64,000 nt of DNA, taken from positions 1,240,001 to 1,304,000 of the forward strand of contig CATNEN010000011.1 of assembly GCA_950097015.1 (NCBI GenBank). Reading direction: 5' to 3'. Origin of the DNA: Macrostomum hystrix. Lineage: Eukaryota; Platyhelminthes; Macrostomidae. Shown here piece by piece: positions 11,806-22,800 of this stretch. Under the pieces are notes generated by a model. The model did not search any database. It had not been told where the DNA came from and saw nothing but the letters and a program-made list of their open reading frames with translations. Numbering within the stretch: the first letter of the stretch is position 1; every line of letters starts with the position of its first letter. The position numbers and the translations under genes were made by a program.

Positions 11806-11848
11806 TCTTCAGACGCGTTTCGCTCTTATTGGAGCTCATCAGTAGAGT
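11806..11848 (-). ncRNA. hammerhead ribozyme motif, copy 1
   Basis: On the minus strand: CTGATGA, stem II GCTC/GAGC with loop CAATAA (fully paired), GAAA, the self-complementary CGCG, then TC at the predicted cleavage site between 11,812 and 11,811. All invariant core bases of the hammerhead are present. Stem I (AGACTCTA with TGAAGAT) has mismatches, so this copy may be weak. Not marked as active: inference from sequence only. Confidence 0.7.
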
Positions 11849-11939
11849 CTATAGCCTTGCGCGTATAAATATTATACATATTTATTTTCAGACTAAAAAG
11901 TGGGAGATAAATAGAAAGATGGAGAGAGAAGGGAACAGA

Positions 11940-12217
11940 GAGGAAGACGTAAAGGGAGAGGGAAAGGAAGAGAGAGGGAGAGGGAGGGAGGGAGAGAGAG
12001 AGGGAGAGGGATAGAGGGAGAGAGAGAGAGGGAGAGAGAGTGAGGGAGAGTGGGAGAGAGAGGGAGACGGAGAGGGGGAGAGAGAGGGAGAGAGAGGGAG
12101 AGAGAGGGAGAGGGAGAGAGAGGGAGAGAGAGTAAGAGGGAGAGAGAGGGAGAGGAAGAGAGAGGAAGAGGGAGAGAGAGAGGGAGAGAGGGAGAGAGAG
12201 AGTGGGAGAGAGGAGAG
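11940..12217. repeat. GA-rich low-complexity tract
   Basis: Imperfect gagagagggaga repeats inside SINE copy 2. Open frames on both strands (PLSLSLS-type, or GERGREG-type) are simple-repeat translations. Confidence 0.85.
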
Positions 12218-12307
12218 AGGACACTGCCCATTGAATTTCAAAAATCTAATGTTGGAATCGATTCCGATATGTATCGAAAAAACTGAAATCAGGATTCGAA
12301 CCATGGC

Positions 12308-12352
12308 AACTCCAGACGCGTTTCACTCTTTTTGGAGCTCATCAGTAGAGTC
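12308..12352 (-). ncRNA. hammerhead ribozyme motif, copy 2
   Basis: Minus strand: stem I 5' side GACTCTA, then CTGATGA, stem II GCTC/GAGT with loop CAAAAA, GAAA, CGCG, TC, and stem I 3' side TGGAGTT. Stem I forms seven pairs including two G-U wobbles. Predicted cleavage is between 12,315 and 12,314. Stem III would be A-CG/CG-U with no loop, the minimal form known from type I hammerheads thought to act as dimers through a palindromic ACGCGT. Confidence 0.8.
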
Positions 12353-12394
12353 TAGCCTAGCGCTCTAGCCATTAGGCTATAGGCCATTAGGCTA

Positions 12395-12600
12395 GAGGGA
12401 GAGGGAGAGAGAGGGAGAGAGAGGGAGAGGAAGAGGGAGAGAGAGGAAGAGGGAGAGAGAGGAAGAGGGAGAGAGAGGGAGAGGGAGAGGGAGAGAGAGG
12501 GAGAGGGAGAGAGAGGGAGAGGGAGAAGGAGCGAGGGTGAGACGGGGGGGAAGTGAGAAAGAGGGAGAGAGCGAGAAGTTGTATTGTGAGAGAATAAAGA
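12395..12600. repeat. third GA-rich tract
   Basis: Same composition as the two tracts to the left, without a recognisable SINE body next to it. It may be the remnant of a third copy. Confidence 0.7.
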
Positions 12601-13174
12601 GAAGGGGTAGGGTAGGATAGAATCGAAAGCATACATTAAGTGGAACAAGAAAGAAGGCGAAGAGGCGATGTGCCGCACCTGAGTCGCTCATAGCCCGTAA
12701 GATGAGTAGAGTTAGGACTGTGCTCGGAGGCTCCCTAAGGACAGGCTGTATAACCGAGTTGCGATCATTCTTCTCTTTGACATATTCAAACAGGGCGCAC
12801 TACATGTAGAGCAGTCTATCTAACAAAGCGAAGGATCTTTTATAATTCTTTGTTAAACATGCTAAAAACATTTGGGACAGCAATAGACGAGAATAGGAGG
12901 AATAGGCAAAGATGCTTCGCATGGTTTAGCGGCGAGAAACGGAGATGTGGAGATAAGGAAAAAAATCACGAAAAAGCAGGGAAAGTATAGAAACTGCATT
13001 ATCGCTCGAGGGAAGACTGATTGTGCATAGATACAGAAAAAAATTAAGCAGAGGAACGCATGGGCTTTAGCCTCAGGCAAACAAGCCTCATATGTCAGTT
13101 TAAAAGGGCCTACTAGTCTAATTATTAGTCTTGTTCGTCATTGACTAAATGATATTCTGATTTCAATAGACAAA
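12600..13174. other. non-coding unique sequence
   Basis: No feature supported. Confidence 0.35.
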
Positions 13175-14346
13175 AGTGGGTATCCACCTCATGGACAGGA
13201 CTGGGTGTCCACTCAAAGACAAGATTGGGTGTCCACTCAAAGACAGGATTGGGTGTCAACTCAAAGACAGGATTGGGTGTCAACTCAAAGACAGGATTGG
13301 GTGTCCACTCAAAGACAGGATTGGGTGTCCACTCAAATACAGGATTGGGTGTCCACTCAAAGACAGGAATGGGTGTCAACTCAAAGACAGGATTGGGTGT
13401 TCACTCAAATACAGGACTGGGTGTCCACTCAAAGACAGGATTGTGTGTCCACTGAAAGACAGGATTGGGTGTCAACTCAAATACAGGATTGGGTGTCCAC
13501 TCAAATACAGGATTGGGTGTCCACTCAAAGACAGGATTGGGTGTCCACTCAAAGACAAGATTGGGTGTCCACTCAAAGACAGGATTGGGTGTCAACTCAA
13601 AGACAGGATTGGGTGTCCACTCAAAGACAGGATTGGGTGTCCACTCAAAGACAGGATTGGGTGTCCACTCAAAGACAGGATTGGGTGTCCACTCAAAGAC
13701 AGGATTGGGTGTCCACTCAAAGACAGGATTGGGTGTCCACTCAAAGACAGGATTGGGTGTCAACTCAAATACAGGACTGGGTGTCCACTCAAAGACAGGA
13801 TTGGGTGTCCACTCAAAGACAGGATTGGGTGTCCACTCAAAGACAGGATTGGGTGTCCACTCAAAGACAGGATTGGGTGTCCACTCAAATACAGGACTAT
13901 GTGTCCACCTCAAATACAGGATTGGGTGACCACCTCAAAGACAGGATTGGGTGACCACCTCAAATACAGGATTGGGTGACCACCTCAAATACAGGACTGG
14001 GTGTCCACGTCAAAAACAAAAGTTGGTATCCACCTCATAGACAGGACTGGGTGTCCACCTCAAATACAGAATTGGGTGTCCACTTTAAAGACAGGATTGG
14101 GTGTCAACTCAAAGACAGAATTGGGTGTCCACTTTAAAGACAGGATTGGGTGTCCACTTATAGACAGGGTTGTGTCCACGTCAAAGACAAAAGTGGGTAT
14201 CCACCTCATAGACAGGACTGGGTGTCCACCTCAAACACAGGATTGGGTGTCCACTTTAAAGACAGGATTGGGTGTCCACCCTAACGACAAGAGTGGGTGT
14301 CCACCATATAGACAGGGTGGTGTCCACGTCAAAGACAGGATTGTGT
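13175..14346. repeat. 24-bp tandem array
   Basis: About 49 copies of actcaaagacaggattgggt plus gtcc. Units are homogeneous to about 13,900, then diverge to the right (cacctcaaatacagg, ctttaaagac, ctcataga). Open frames in several phases are repeat translations. Confidence 0.93.
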
Positions 14347-14708
14347 GGGCATAGTTCTGTTCCCTATATTCAAAAGAAAACCTTTGAAAATAATATGAAA
14401 TATGAAGATTATATGATTCGGCGCAACCGGAGTGTCAGAAAATCATGGCGAATTTCTTATAATATGCAATCACAATTTCGAGCTTGTTGTCAGATTTAAA
14501 AAAAATAAAAATAATCATAATTATGAAATTATAGAAAAAAGATTTTGACCTGGAAAGCGAGGTGAACTTTCTATTTATGGGCATTCATCAAAATATGTGT
14601 TCTTCAATAAGCTTGCGTGTTCTTTCATTTAATACATACAGCTTGCAAATGCATTTTAAGTGTTGTGCTTGTGTTTGTTTCTATTTTTAGAAACAGCTGG
14701 CCAGCCAA
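14347..14708. other. AT-rich 3' flank of the four-transmembrane gene
   Basis: Non-coding; it would contain the 3' UTR of the minus-strand gene ending at 14,709. I see no convincing minus-strand polyadenylation signal. Confidence 0.35.
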
Positions 14709-16291
14709 TCAGGACATGATGACATCGCAGCAGAATATCAGCAGTAGGATGGCAATGAAGAACCACAGCAGAACAACGCTGGCTGTAATGAATTTTTTCA
14801 TAAATAGGCCGCACGCTTTGATTTGCTCGGCTGGCTCCGGGTGGAACAGCATGGCGCCGGTGATTACTAACAGTAGGGTGACAATGACAACCGAAAGTAC
14901 GACAGTCGCGATGGCCAAGGCGCTGACCGAGATCAGATCCTCCAAGCAGCGCCAGCCAATCAGGCGGAACAGCAGCAGGGGCAAAATGAAAGCGATGACT
15001 GCCAAGCATAGGCCAATTACTAATAGGAGAATTGGCGCGTCGAGCCATATTCGACACTTGAGTGACAGGTTGGTGATGGTGACGACAACAATTGTGGTCG
15101 GAATGATGAGCATTAACAGCACTGTGTAATGTTTTATATTTTAGCTTGTTTGTTTTAATTACAGATTAAAATGGTCAAAAAAATTCTATTTTTACTCATA
15201 GTAGTATTTCAAGGATATGTGGGTGCGATTTGAGTACTTTTTTATTGTAATTAAATATATATTTGCAGTCTAATTGTGTCTAACAGCAGTTCAGTCCATG
15301 GACTGGTGGGACGCCCTACCCGCCCTCTATTACTCTAGTTGATGCTGGTACCCATTCAATAGCTGAGCGAACTGAAGCAAAGCAGAGGTAAGTGTCTTTA
15401 TATAATACACAAATAGTTCCAGTGGTGTCAGGAATCGAACCCTCGACCTTCAAGTCGCTAGTTAGACGCTCTAACCACTAGGCTACAACCGCCATTCACT
15501 TAGAGACCTGTTTTATTTTACTTCTACATGCAAATTTACTTTTCTACAGGTAAATTTATCAACAAACATCATTGAGAGCCGAGATGGTTGGTCCTACCTA
15601 TCAACACGGCGCACACGCTGGACTGTTTTCTGCGAGCTCTCTGGCGGCTTGAATTTCTTCGTCGCAGCGCCGACATTGTCGGCGTCTCAGCTTTGCCAGC
15701 ACCCCTCACGGCAGCCACGGCGGCCTCTAGGACATTGTCGGCTGTGATTCTGACAACGCGACCACCCCGAGCATCAACCTGCGGTGGTACATTATTAGCT
15801 GCCTGGTATTTAGAGGCCATAGCCGGATGCTGCTGCTGTTGCTGCAGAAACTTCAGCTGCAGCTGGATCTGTTGCTGTTGGTCCAAGTTGCTGTAGGTGC
15901 CACCCTGATTGCTGAAATTTAACACCGCGCCAACAGAGTTAGCATTAGCAACTTCGACAGTTCTGGGACCAACAGCATCAGCAGCAGCATCAACAGCAGC
16001 TAGTTGTTCAAGTAGGACTGCTTTCGTTATAATTCTGCCGCAATTTGGTTGACCAGAGAAGCTAGCTCGACCCGCAGTGGTGACGACATTGTTGCGTCCG
16101 TGGTTAAGCTTCTGAATCCGAGGTTCACTGTCGATGTCTATTGAAGTTTTATTAAGCGCCGAAGCTAGTTCTACATGGTCAGTGTGCGACACTGAATCGT
16201 GCGGCGACAGATAATAGACTCGATCCTGATCGGCAAATCGTACATTCAGGTGAGCGGCTGAAGTACCTGGCGCCGCGGAAGAGGGTTTCAT
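14709..16291 (-). CDS. four-transmembrane protein with long Gln-rich N-terminal domain
   Basis: Two exons, 16291-15598 and 15121-14709 (1,107 nt, 368 aa). The donor is ATAG|GTAGGA and the acceptor ATTACACAG; the split codon gives Val. Residues 1-225 are hydrophilic with a Gln-rich stretch (about 140-157) and a basic RRRNSSRQRARRK segment before the membrane. Hydrophobic segments follow at about 226-248, 261-283, 299-324 and 342-363. The basic stretch before the first segment suggests a cytoplasmic N-terminus and four passes. The protein ends at a Cys-Cys-Asp motif after the last segment. I do not recognise the family. The start is the first Met, preceded by AT-rich non-coding DNA. The plus-strand frames over the exons are shadows. 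Confidence 0.75.
15285..15497 (-). mobile_element. tRNA-derived SINE, family II, inside the intron
   Basis: Minus strand: TAGCCTAGTGGTTAGAGCG (A box) and GGGTTCGATTCC (B box) about 35 bp apart, a good tRNA-like head, then a body with GTCCATGGACTGAAC. It sits wholly in the intron of the four-transmembrane gene (15,122-15,597). No clear target duplication found. Confidence 0.75.
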
Positions 16292-16464
16292 CGATTTGCT
16301 TTATTTTACCTTTTTTAAGCAAAAAATAATTTTATATTTATGGATGCTTTTGTTGACTAACGCTGAATTTTTTCAACTTATTCTTTTAGAATAAAGATTT
16401 TGACATAGACTAATTAGATAATTTAAACAAAAAATTGTAGTCTAGTCTTTTATCAAGTATGCCA

Positions 16465-17035
16465 ATATAACGGAATAGAATTGAATAGAATAGAATAATA
16501 AATTAGGAAAAGAATGGAATAGAATGGAATAGAATGGAATAGAATGGAATAGAATGGAATAGAATGGAATAGAATGGAATAGAATGGAATAGAATGGAAT
16601 AGAATGGAATAGAATGGAATAGAATGGAATAGAATGGAATAGAATGGAATAGAATGGAATAGAATGGAATAGAATGGAATAGAATGGAATAGAATGGAAT
16701 AGAATGGAATAGAATGGAATAGAATGGAATAGAATGGAATAGAATGGAATAGAATGGAATAGAATGGAATAGAATGGAATAGAATGGAATAGAATGGAAT
16801 AGAATGGAATAGAATGGAATAGAATGGAATAGAATGGAATAGAATGGAATAGAATGGAATAGAATGGAATAGAATGGAATAGAATGGAATAGAATGGAAT
16901 AGAATGGAATAGAATGGAATAGAATGGAATAGAATGGAATAGAATGGAATAGAATGGAATAGAATGGAATAGAATGGAATAGAATGGAGTACAATAGAAT
17001 AGAATGGAGTGTAATAGAAAACAAATAAAATAATA
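16465..17035. repeat. GGAAT-like satellite, 10-bp unit
   Basis: From 16,511 to about 16,987 the unit agaatggaat repeats about 47 times with no visible error, flanked by degenerate copies. It is a 5-bp (R)GAAT pattern with one G/A alternation, resembling (GGAAT)n satellites of other animals. Minus-strand open frames (FHSIPFYSIL) are artefacts. Confidence 0.95.
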
Positions 17036-17192
17036 AGTCAAAGTGCAGACTGTGCGCAAGTAAGTACATTTGTCTTCTTGTCTGCTTGAAATAATGATGA
17101 TTCCGGGCCCACTGCTTGACTCACCACGATAATGTAAATGAGTTCCTCATATAAGGAATATTATAAAAGATCTTCATTACTTTTCACTTGAC

Positions 17193-17429
17193 CTGTCTAG
17201 ATATATTAGGAAGCTGGTCTTGCAGAAGGCTCGGCGGATTCGGTAAATGTTGGACGTGATGATGCAAGCTGATGATCACTGAGCTGACCTTTTCCTGCGT
17301 CTCGAAGCCGAAAACTTTATTAAACATTTTAATAGAAGTGGCGATGCTTAGGCGTTCAATTATGTGTTTTCGCATGATCTTCTTCAATTTGCTCCATGAA
17401 ATCATCCGCAAGATAATGAATAAAGTGTG
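17193..17429 (-). CDS. possible internal exon of an unidentified gene
   Basis: A 79-codon open stretch on the minus strand between a candidate acceptor (CTCATGAG) and donor (CAG|GTCAAG). The translation has mixed, protein-like composition (ISWSKLKKIMRKHIIERL, FNKVFGFETQEKVSSVI), unlike neighbouring repeat DNA. The acceptor has a weak pyrimidine tract and no partner exon is identified. It could be an exon of a gene interrupted by the arrays, a relic, or chance. Confidence 0.33.
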
Positions 17430-17459
17430 CTCATGAGAGTTGATTGCTGTGAGCTTGCC

Positions 17460-19292
17460 TGTCTATGAGTAGGCTGTCCAGCCTGTGTTTGAGAAGGCTG
17501 TCCAGCCTGTGTTTGAGTAGGGTCTCCAGCCTGTGTTTGAGTAGGGTCTCCAGCCTGTGTTTGAGTAGGGTCTCCAGTCTGTGTTTGAGTAGGGTGTCTA
17601 GTCTGTGTTTGAGTAGGGTGTCTAGTCTGTGTTTGAGTATGGTGTCCATCCCGTGTTTAAGAAGGGTGACCAACCTGTGTTTGAGAAGGGTGTCCAGCCT
17701 GTGTTTGAGTAGGGTGTCTAGTCTGTGTTTGAGTAGGGTTTCTAGTCTGTGTTTGAGTAGGGTCTCCAGTCTGTGTTTGAGTAGGGTGTCTAGTCTGTGT
17801 TTGAGTAGGGTCTCCAGTCTGTGTTTGAGTAGGGTCTCCAGTCTGTGTTTGAGTAGGGTTTCTAGTCTGTGTTTGAGTAGGGTCTCCAGTCTGTGTTTGA
17901 GTAGGGTCTCCAGTCTGTGTTTGAGTAGGGTCTCCAGTCTGTGTTTGAGTAGGGTCTCCAGTCTGTGTTTGAGTAGGGTCTCCAGTCTGTGTTTGAGTAG
18001 GGTCTCCAGTCTGTGTTTGAGTATAGGGTCTCCAGTCTGTGTTTGAGTAGGGTCTCCAGTCTGTGTTTGAGTAGGGTGTCCAACCTATGTTTGAGTAGGG
18101 TGTCCATCCCGTGTTTGAGTAGGGTGTCCATCCCGTGTTTGAGAAGGGTGTCCAGCCTGTGTTTGAGTAGGGTCTCCAGCCTGTGTTTGAGAAGGGTGTC
18201 CAGCCTGTGTTTGAGTAGGGTCTCCAGCCTGTGTTTGAGAAGGGTGTCCAGCCTGTGTTTGAGAAGGGTCTCCAGCCTGTGTTTGAGAAGGCTGTCCAGT
18301 CTGTGTTTGAGTAGGGTGTCCAGTCTGTGTTTGAGTAGGGTCTCCAGTCTGTGTTTGAGTAGGGTCTCCAGTCTGTGTTTGAGTATAGGGTCTCCAGTCT
18401 GTGTTTGAGTAGGGTCTCCAGCCTGTGTTTGAGAAGGGTGTCCAGTCTGTGTTTGAGTAGGGTGTCCAGTCTGTGTTTGAGTAGGGTCTCCAGTCTGTGT
18501 TTGAGTAGGGTCTCCAGTCTGTGTTTGAGTAGGGTCTCCAGTCTGTGTTTGAGTAGGGTCTCCAGTCTGTGTTTGAGTAGGGTCTCCAGTCTGTGTTTGA
18601 GTATAGGGTCTCCAGTCTGTGTTTGAGTAGGGTCTCCAGTCTGTGTTTGAGTAGGGTGTCCAACCTATGTTTGAGTAGGGTGTCCATCCCGTGTTTGAGT
18701 AGGGTGTCCATCCCGTGTTTGAGAAGGGTGTCCAGCCTGTGTTTGAGTAGGGTCTCCAGCCTGTGTTTGAGAAGGGTGTCCAGCCTGTGTTTGAGTAGGG
18801 TCTCCAGCCTGTGTTTGAGAAGGGTGTCCAGCCTGTGTTTGAGAAGGGTCTCCAGCCTGTGTTTGAGAAGGGTGTCCAGCCTGTGTTTGAGAAGGCTGTC
18901 CAGTCTGTGTTTGAGTAGGGTGTCCAGTCTGTGTTTGAGTAGGGTCTCCAGTCTGTGTTTGAGTAGGGTCTCCAGTCTGTGTTTGAGTATAGGGTGTCCA
19001 GCCTGTGTTTGAGTAGGGTCTCCAGCCTGTGTTTGAGAAGGGTGTCCAGCCTGTGTTTGAGTAGGGTCTCCAGCCTGTGTTTGAGAAGGGTGTCCAGCCT
19101 GTGTTTGAGAAGGGTCTCCAGCCTGTGTTTGAGAAGGCTGTCCAGTCTGTGTTTGAGTAGGGTGTCCAGTCTGTGTTTGAGAAGGCTGTCCAGCCTGTGT
19201 TTGAGTAGGGTGTCCAGCCTGTGTTTGAGAACGCTGTCCAGCCTGTGTTTGAGTAGGGTGTCCAGCCTGTGTTTGAGAAGGCCATCAAGCTG
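17460..19292. repeat. 24-bp tandem array with higher-order structure
   Basis: About 76 copies of gtctgtgtttgagtagggtc plus tcca. Variants include gagaaggg, ccatcccg and the 2-bp-longer gagtataggg at 18,021, 18,383, 18,601 and 18,987. A block around caacctatg and ccatcccgtg recurs 580 bp apart (18,081 and 18,661). Confidence 0.94.
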
Positions 19293-19810
19293 AGTGTCTC
19301 AGTTATTGTTGTCAATCCCTCATCAAATTCCCCCTGAGACAGCTATCCAATCTGTTCAATTCCTGTAAGACACTGGCCAGCCAATCAGCAATTCCTGTTG
19401 AAAGAGATTTCCATGGTAACACGCATGCCTCTAGCCCTACATCGCATCGCTGAAAGTTATCTATACATGCTAATGTCAATTATTTTACCAAATACACTGC
19501 CGACTCCCTTCTGCCGCTCTGGTAACCAACTCTGAAACACACACTCAACAGTGACATCTCGTTCGAGAAACACCACTGGAAGACTACTAAATTTAAGGCA
19601 AGTTTCAATGCAAGCATGTTTGACATACTTGCTGATGCTGTCATTTGATTGACTTAAATATTGTTTGATAAGCGTGTTCTTTGCATACCAGGAAATGGAA
19701 AAATGAGTCTGGTTTGATGTGCTGGAAGAATATACCCCAGTGCCGATTCACCTCAGAGACAGCAATTAATTATCTAAGTCCCGTATCGTATGTTCTTTGA
19801 CTTTGGCTGT
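19293..19810. other. unique sequence between two arrays
   Basis: No gene or repeat recognised in about 500 bp separating the 24-bp and 17-bp arrays. Confidence 0.4.
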
Positions 19811-22800
19811 TCAAACTAGCCCCACTCTTCAATTAGCCCCACTCTTCAATTAGCCCCACTCTTCAATTAGCCCCACTCTTCAACTAGCCCCACTCTTCAA
19901 TTAGCCCCACTCTTCAATTAGCCCCACTCTTCAATTAGCCCCACTCTTCAATTAGCCCCACTCTTCAATTAACCCCACTCTTCAATTAGCCCCACTCTTC
20001 AATTAGCCCCACTCTTCAATTAACCCCACTCTTCAATTAGCCCCACTCTTCAATTAGCCCCACTCTTCAACTAGCCCCACTCTTCAATTAACCCCACTCT
20101 TCAATTAGCCCCACTCTTCAATTAGCCCCACTCTTCAATTAGCCCCACTCTTCAATTAGCCCCACTCTTCAATTAGCCCCACTCTTCAATTAGCCCCACT
20201 CTTCAATTAACCCCACTCTTCAACTAGCCCCACTCTTCAATTAGCTCCACTCTTCAATTAGCCCCACTCTTCAATTAGCTCCACTCTTCAATTAGCCCCA
20301 CTCTTCAATTAGCCCCACTCTTCAATTAGCCCCACTCTTCAATTAGCTCCACTCTTCAATTAGCTCCACTCTTCAATTAACCCCACTCTTCAACTAGCCC
20401 CACTCTTCAATTAGCCCCACTCTTCAATTAGCTCCACTCTTCAATTAGCCCCACTCTTCAATTAGCCCCACTCTTCAATTAGCCCCACTCTTCAATTAGC
20501 TCCACTCTTCAATTAGCTCCACTCTTCAATTAACCCCACTCTTCAATTAGCCCCACTCTTCAATTAGCCCCACTCTTCAATTAGCCCCACTCTTCAATTA
20601 GCCCCACTCTTCAACTAGCCCCACTCTTCAACTAGCCCCACTCTTCAATTAGCCCCACTCTTCAATTAGCCCCACTCTTCAATTAGCCCCACTCTTCAAT
20701 TAGCTCCACTCTTCAATTAGCCCCACTCTTCAATTAGCTCCACTCTTCAATTAGCTCCACTCTTCAATTAGCTTTACTCTTCAATTAGCCCCATTCTTCA
20801 ATTAGCTCCACTCTTCAATTAGCTCCACTCTTCAATTAGCTTTACTCTTCAATTAGCCCCATTCTTCAATTAGCTCCACTCTTCAATTAGCTCCACTCTT
20901 CAATTAGCCCCACTCTTCAATTAGCTCCACTCTTCAATTAGCTCCACTCTTCAATTAGGCCCACTCTTCAATTAGCCCCACTTTTCAATTAGCTCCACTC
21001 TTCAATTAGCTCCACTCTTCAATTAGCCCCATTCTTCAATTAGCCCCACTCTTTAATTAGCTCCACTCTTCAATTAGCTCCACTCTTCAATTAGCTCCAC
21101 TCTTCAATTAGCCCCACTCTTCAATTAGCTCCACTCTTCAATTAGCCCCACTCTTCAATTAGCCCCACTCTTCAATTAGCCCCACTCTTCAATTAGCCCC
21201 ACTCTTCAATTAGCCCCACTCTTCAACTAGCCCCACTCTTCAATTAGCTCCACTCTTCAATTAGCCCCACTCTTCAATTAGCCCCACTCTTCAATTAGCT
21301 CCACTCTTCAATTAGTCCCACTCTTCAATTAGCCCCACTCTTCAATTAGCCCCACTCTTCAATTAACCCCACTCTTCAATTAGCCCCACTCTTCAATTAG
21401 CCCCACTCTTCAATTAGCCCCACTCTTCAATTAGCCCCACTCTTCAATTAGCCCCACTCTTCAATTAGCCCCACTCTTCAATTAGCCCCACTCTTCAATT
21501 AGCCCCACTCTTCAATTAGCCCGACTCTTCAATTAGCTCCACTCTTCAATTAGCCCCACTCTTCAATTAGCCCCACTCTTCAATTAGCCCCCACTCTTCA
21601 ATTAGCTCCACTCTTCAATTAGCTCCACTCTTCAATTAGCCCCACTCTTCAATTAGCTTTACTCTTCAATTAGCTCCACTCTTCAATTAGCCCCACTCTT
21701 CAATTAGCCCCACTCTTCAATTAGCCCCACTCTTCAATTAGCCCCACTCTTCAATTAGCTCCACTCTTCAATTAGCTCCACTCTTCAATTAGCTCCACTC
21801 TTCAATTAGCTCCACTCTTCAATTAGCTCCACTCTTCAATTAGCTCCACTCTTCAATTAGCCCCACTCTTCAATTAGCCCCACTCTTCAATTAGCTCCAC
21901 TCTTCAATTAGCTCCACTCTTCAATTAGCTCCAGTCTTCAATTAGCCCCACTCTTCAATTAGCTTTACTCTTCAATTAGCTCCACTCTTCAATTAGCCCC
22001 ACTCTTCAATTAGCCCCACTCTTCAATTAGCCCCACTCTTCAATTAGCCCCACTCTTCAATTAGCTCCACTCTTCAATTAGCTCCACTCTTCAATTAGCT
22101 CCACTCTTCAATTAGCTCCACTCTTCAATTAGCTCCACTCTTCAATTAGCCCCACTCTTCAATTAGCTCCAGTCTTCAATTAGCCCCTCTCTTCAATTAG
22201 CTTTACTCTTCAATTAGCTCCACTCTTCAATTAGCCCCACTCTTCAATTAGCCCCACTCTTCAATTAGCTCCACTCTTCAATTAGCCCCACTCTTCAATT
22301 AGCTCCACTCTTCAATTAGCTCCACTCTTCAATTAGCTCCACTCTTCAATTAGCTTTACTCTTCAATTAGCTCCACTCTTCAATTAGCTCCACTCTTCAA
22401 TTAGCTCCACTCTTCAATTAGCTCCACTCTTCAATTAGCTCCACTCTTCAATTAGCCCCACTCTTCAATTAGCTCCAGTCTTCAATTAGCCCCACTCTTC
22501 AATTAGCTTTACTCTTCAATTAGCTCCACTCTTCAATTAGCCCCACTCTTCAATTAGCCCCACTCTTCAATTAGCCCCACTCTTCAATTAGCTCCAGTCT
22601 TCAATTAGCCCCACTCTTCAATTAGCTTTACTCTTCAATTAGCTCCACTCTTCAATTAGCCCCACTCTTCAATTAGCCCCACTCTTCAATTAGCTCCACT
22701 CTTCAATTAGCTCCACTCTTCAATTAGCCCCACTCTTCAATTAGCTCCACTCTTCAATTAGCTCCACTCTTCAATTAGCTTTACTCTTCAGTTAACCCCA

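Larger units (their letters stand above)
11560..11870 (-). mobile_element. hammerhead-bearing tRNA-type SINE, copy 1 (5'-truncated)
   Basis: Minus-strand order: hammerhead motif (11,848-11,806), perfect B box GGTTCGAATCC (11,799-11,789), a body with CATATCGGAATCGATTCC, a TC-rich tract, then a short unique end. The same order repeats in copy 2 about 340 bp to the right. The A-box end is missing or degraded in this copy. Confidence 0.7.
11885..12395 (-). mobile_element. hammerhead-bearing tRNA-type SINE, copy 2
   Basis: Minus-strand order: A-box-like TAGCCTAATGGCTAGAGCGC (about 12,382-12,363), hammerhead motif (12,352-12,308), B box GGTTCGAATCC (12,302-12,292), body, TC-rich tract, and a 3' part matching that of copy 1 (plus-strand words aatagaaaga and gagagaagggaacagagagg). 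The right boundary runs into another GA tract, so it is uncertain. Confidence 0.72.

Noticed and set aside
13125-14354. Several open frames (CPLKDRIG, VSTQRQDW, FEWTPNPV types)
   Set aside because: 24-bp array read in different phases; none has unique flanking coding sequence.
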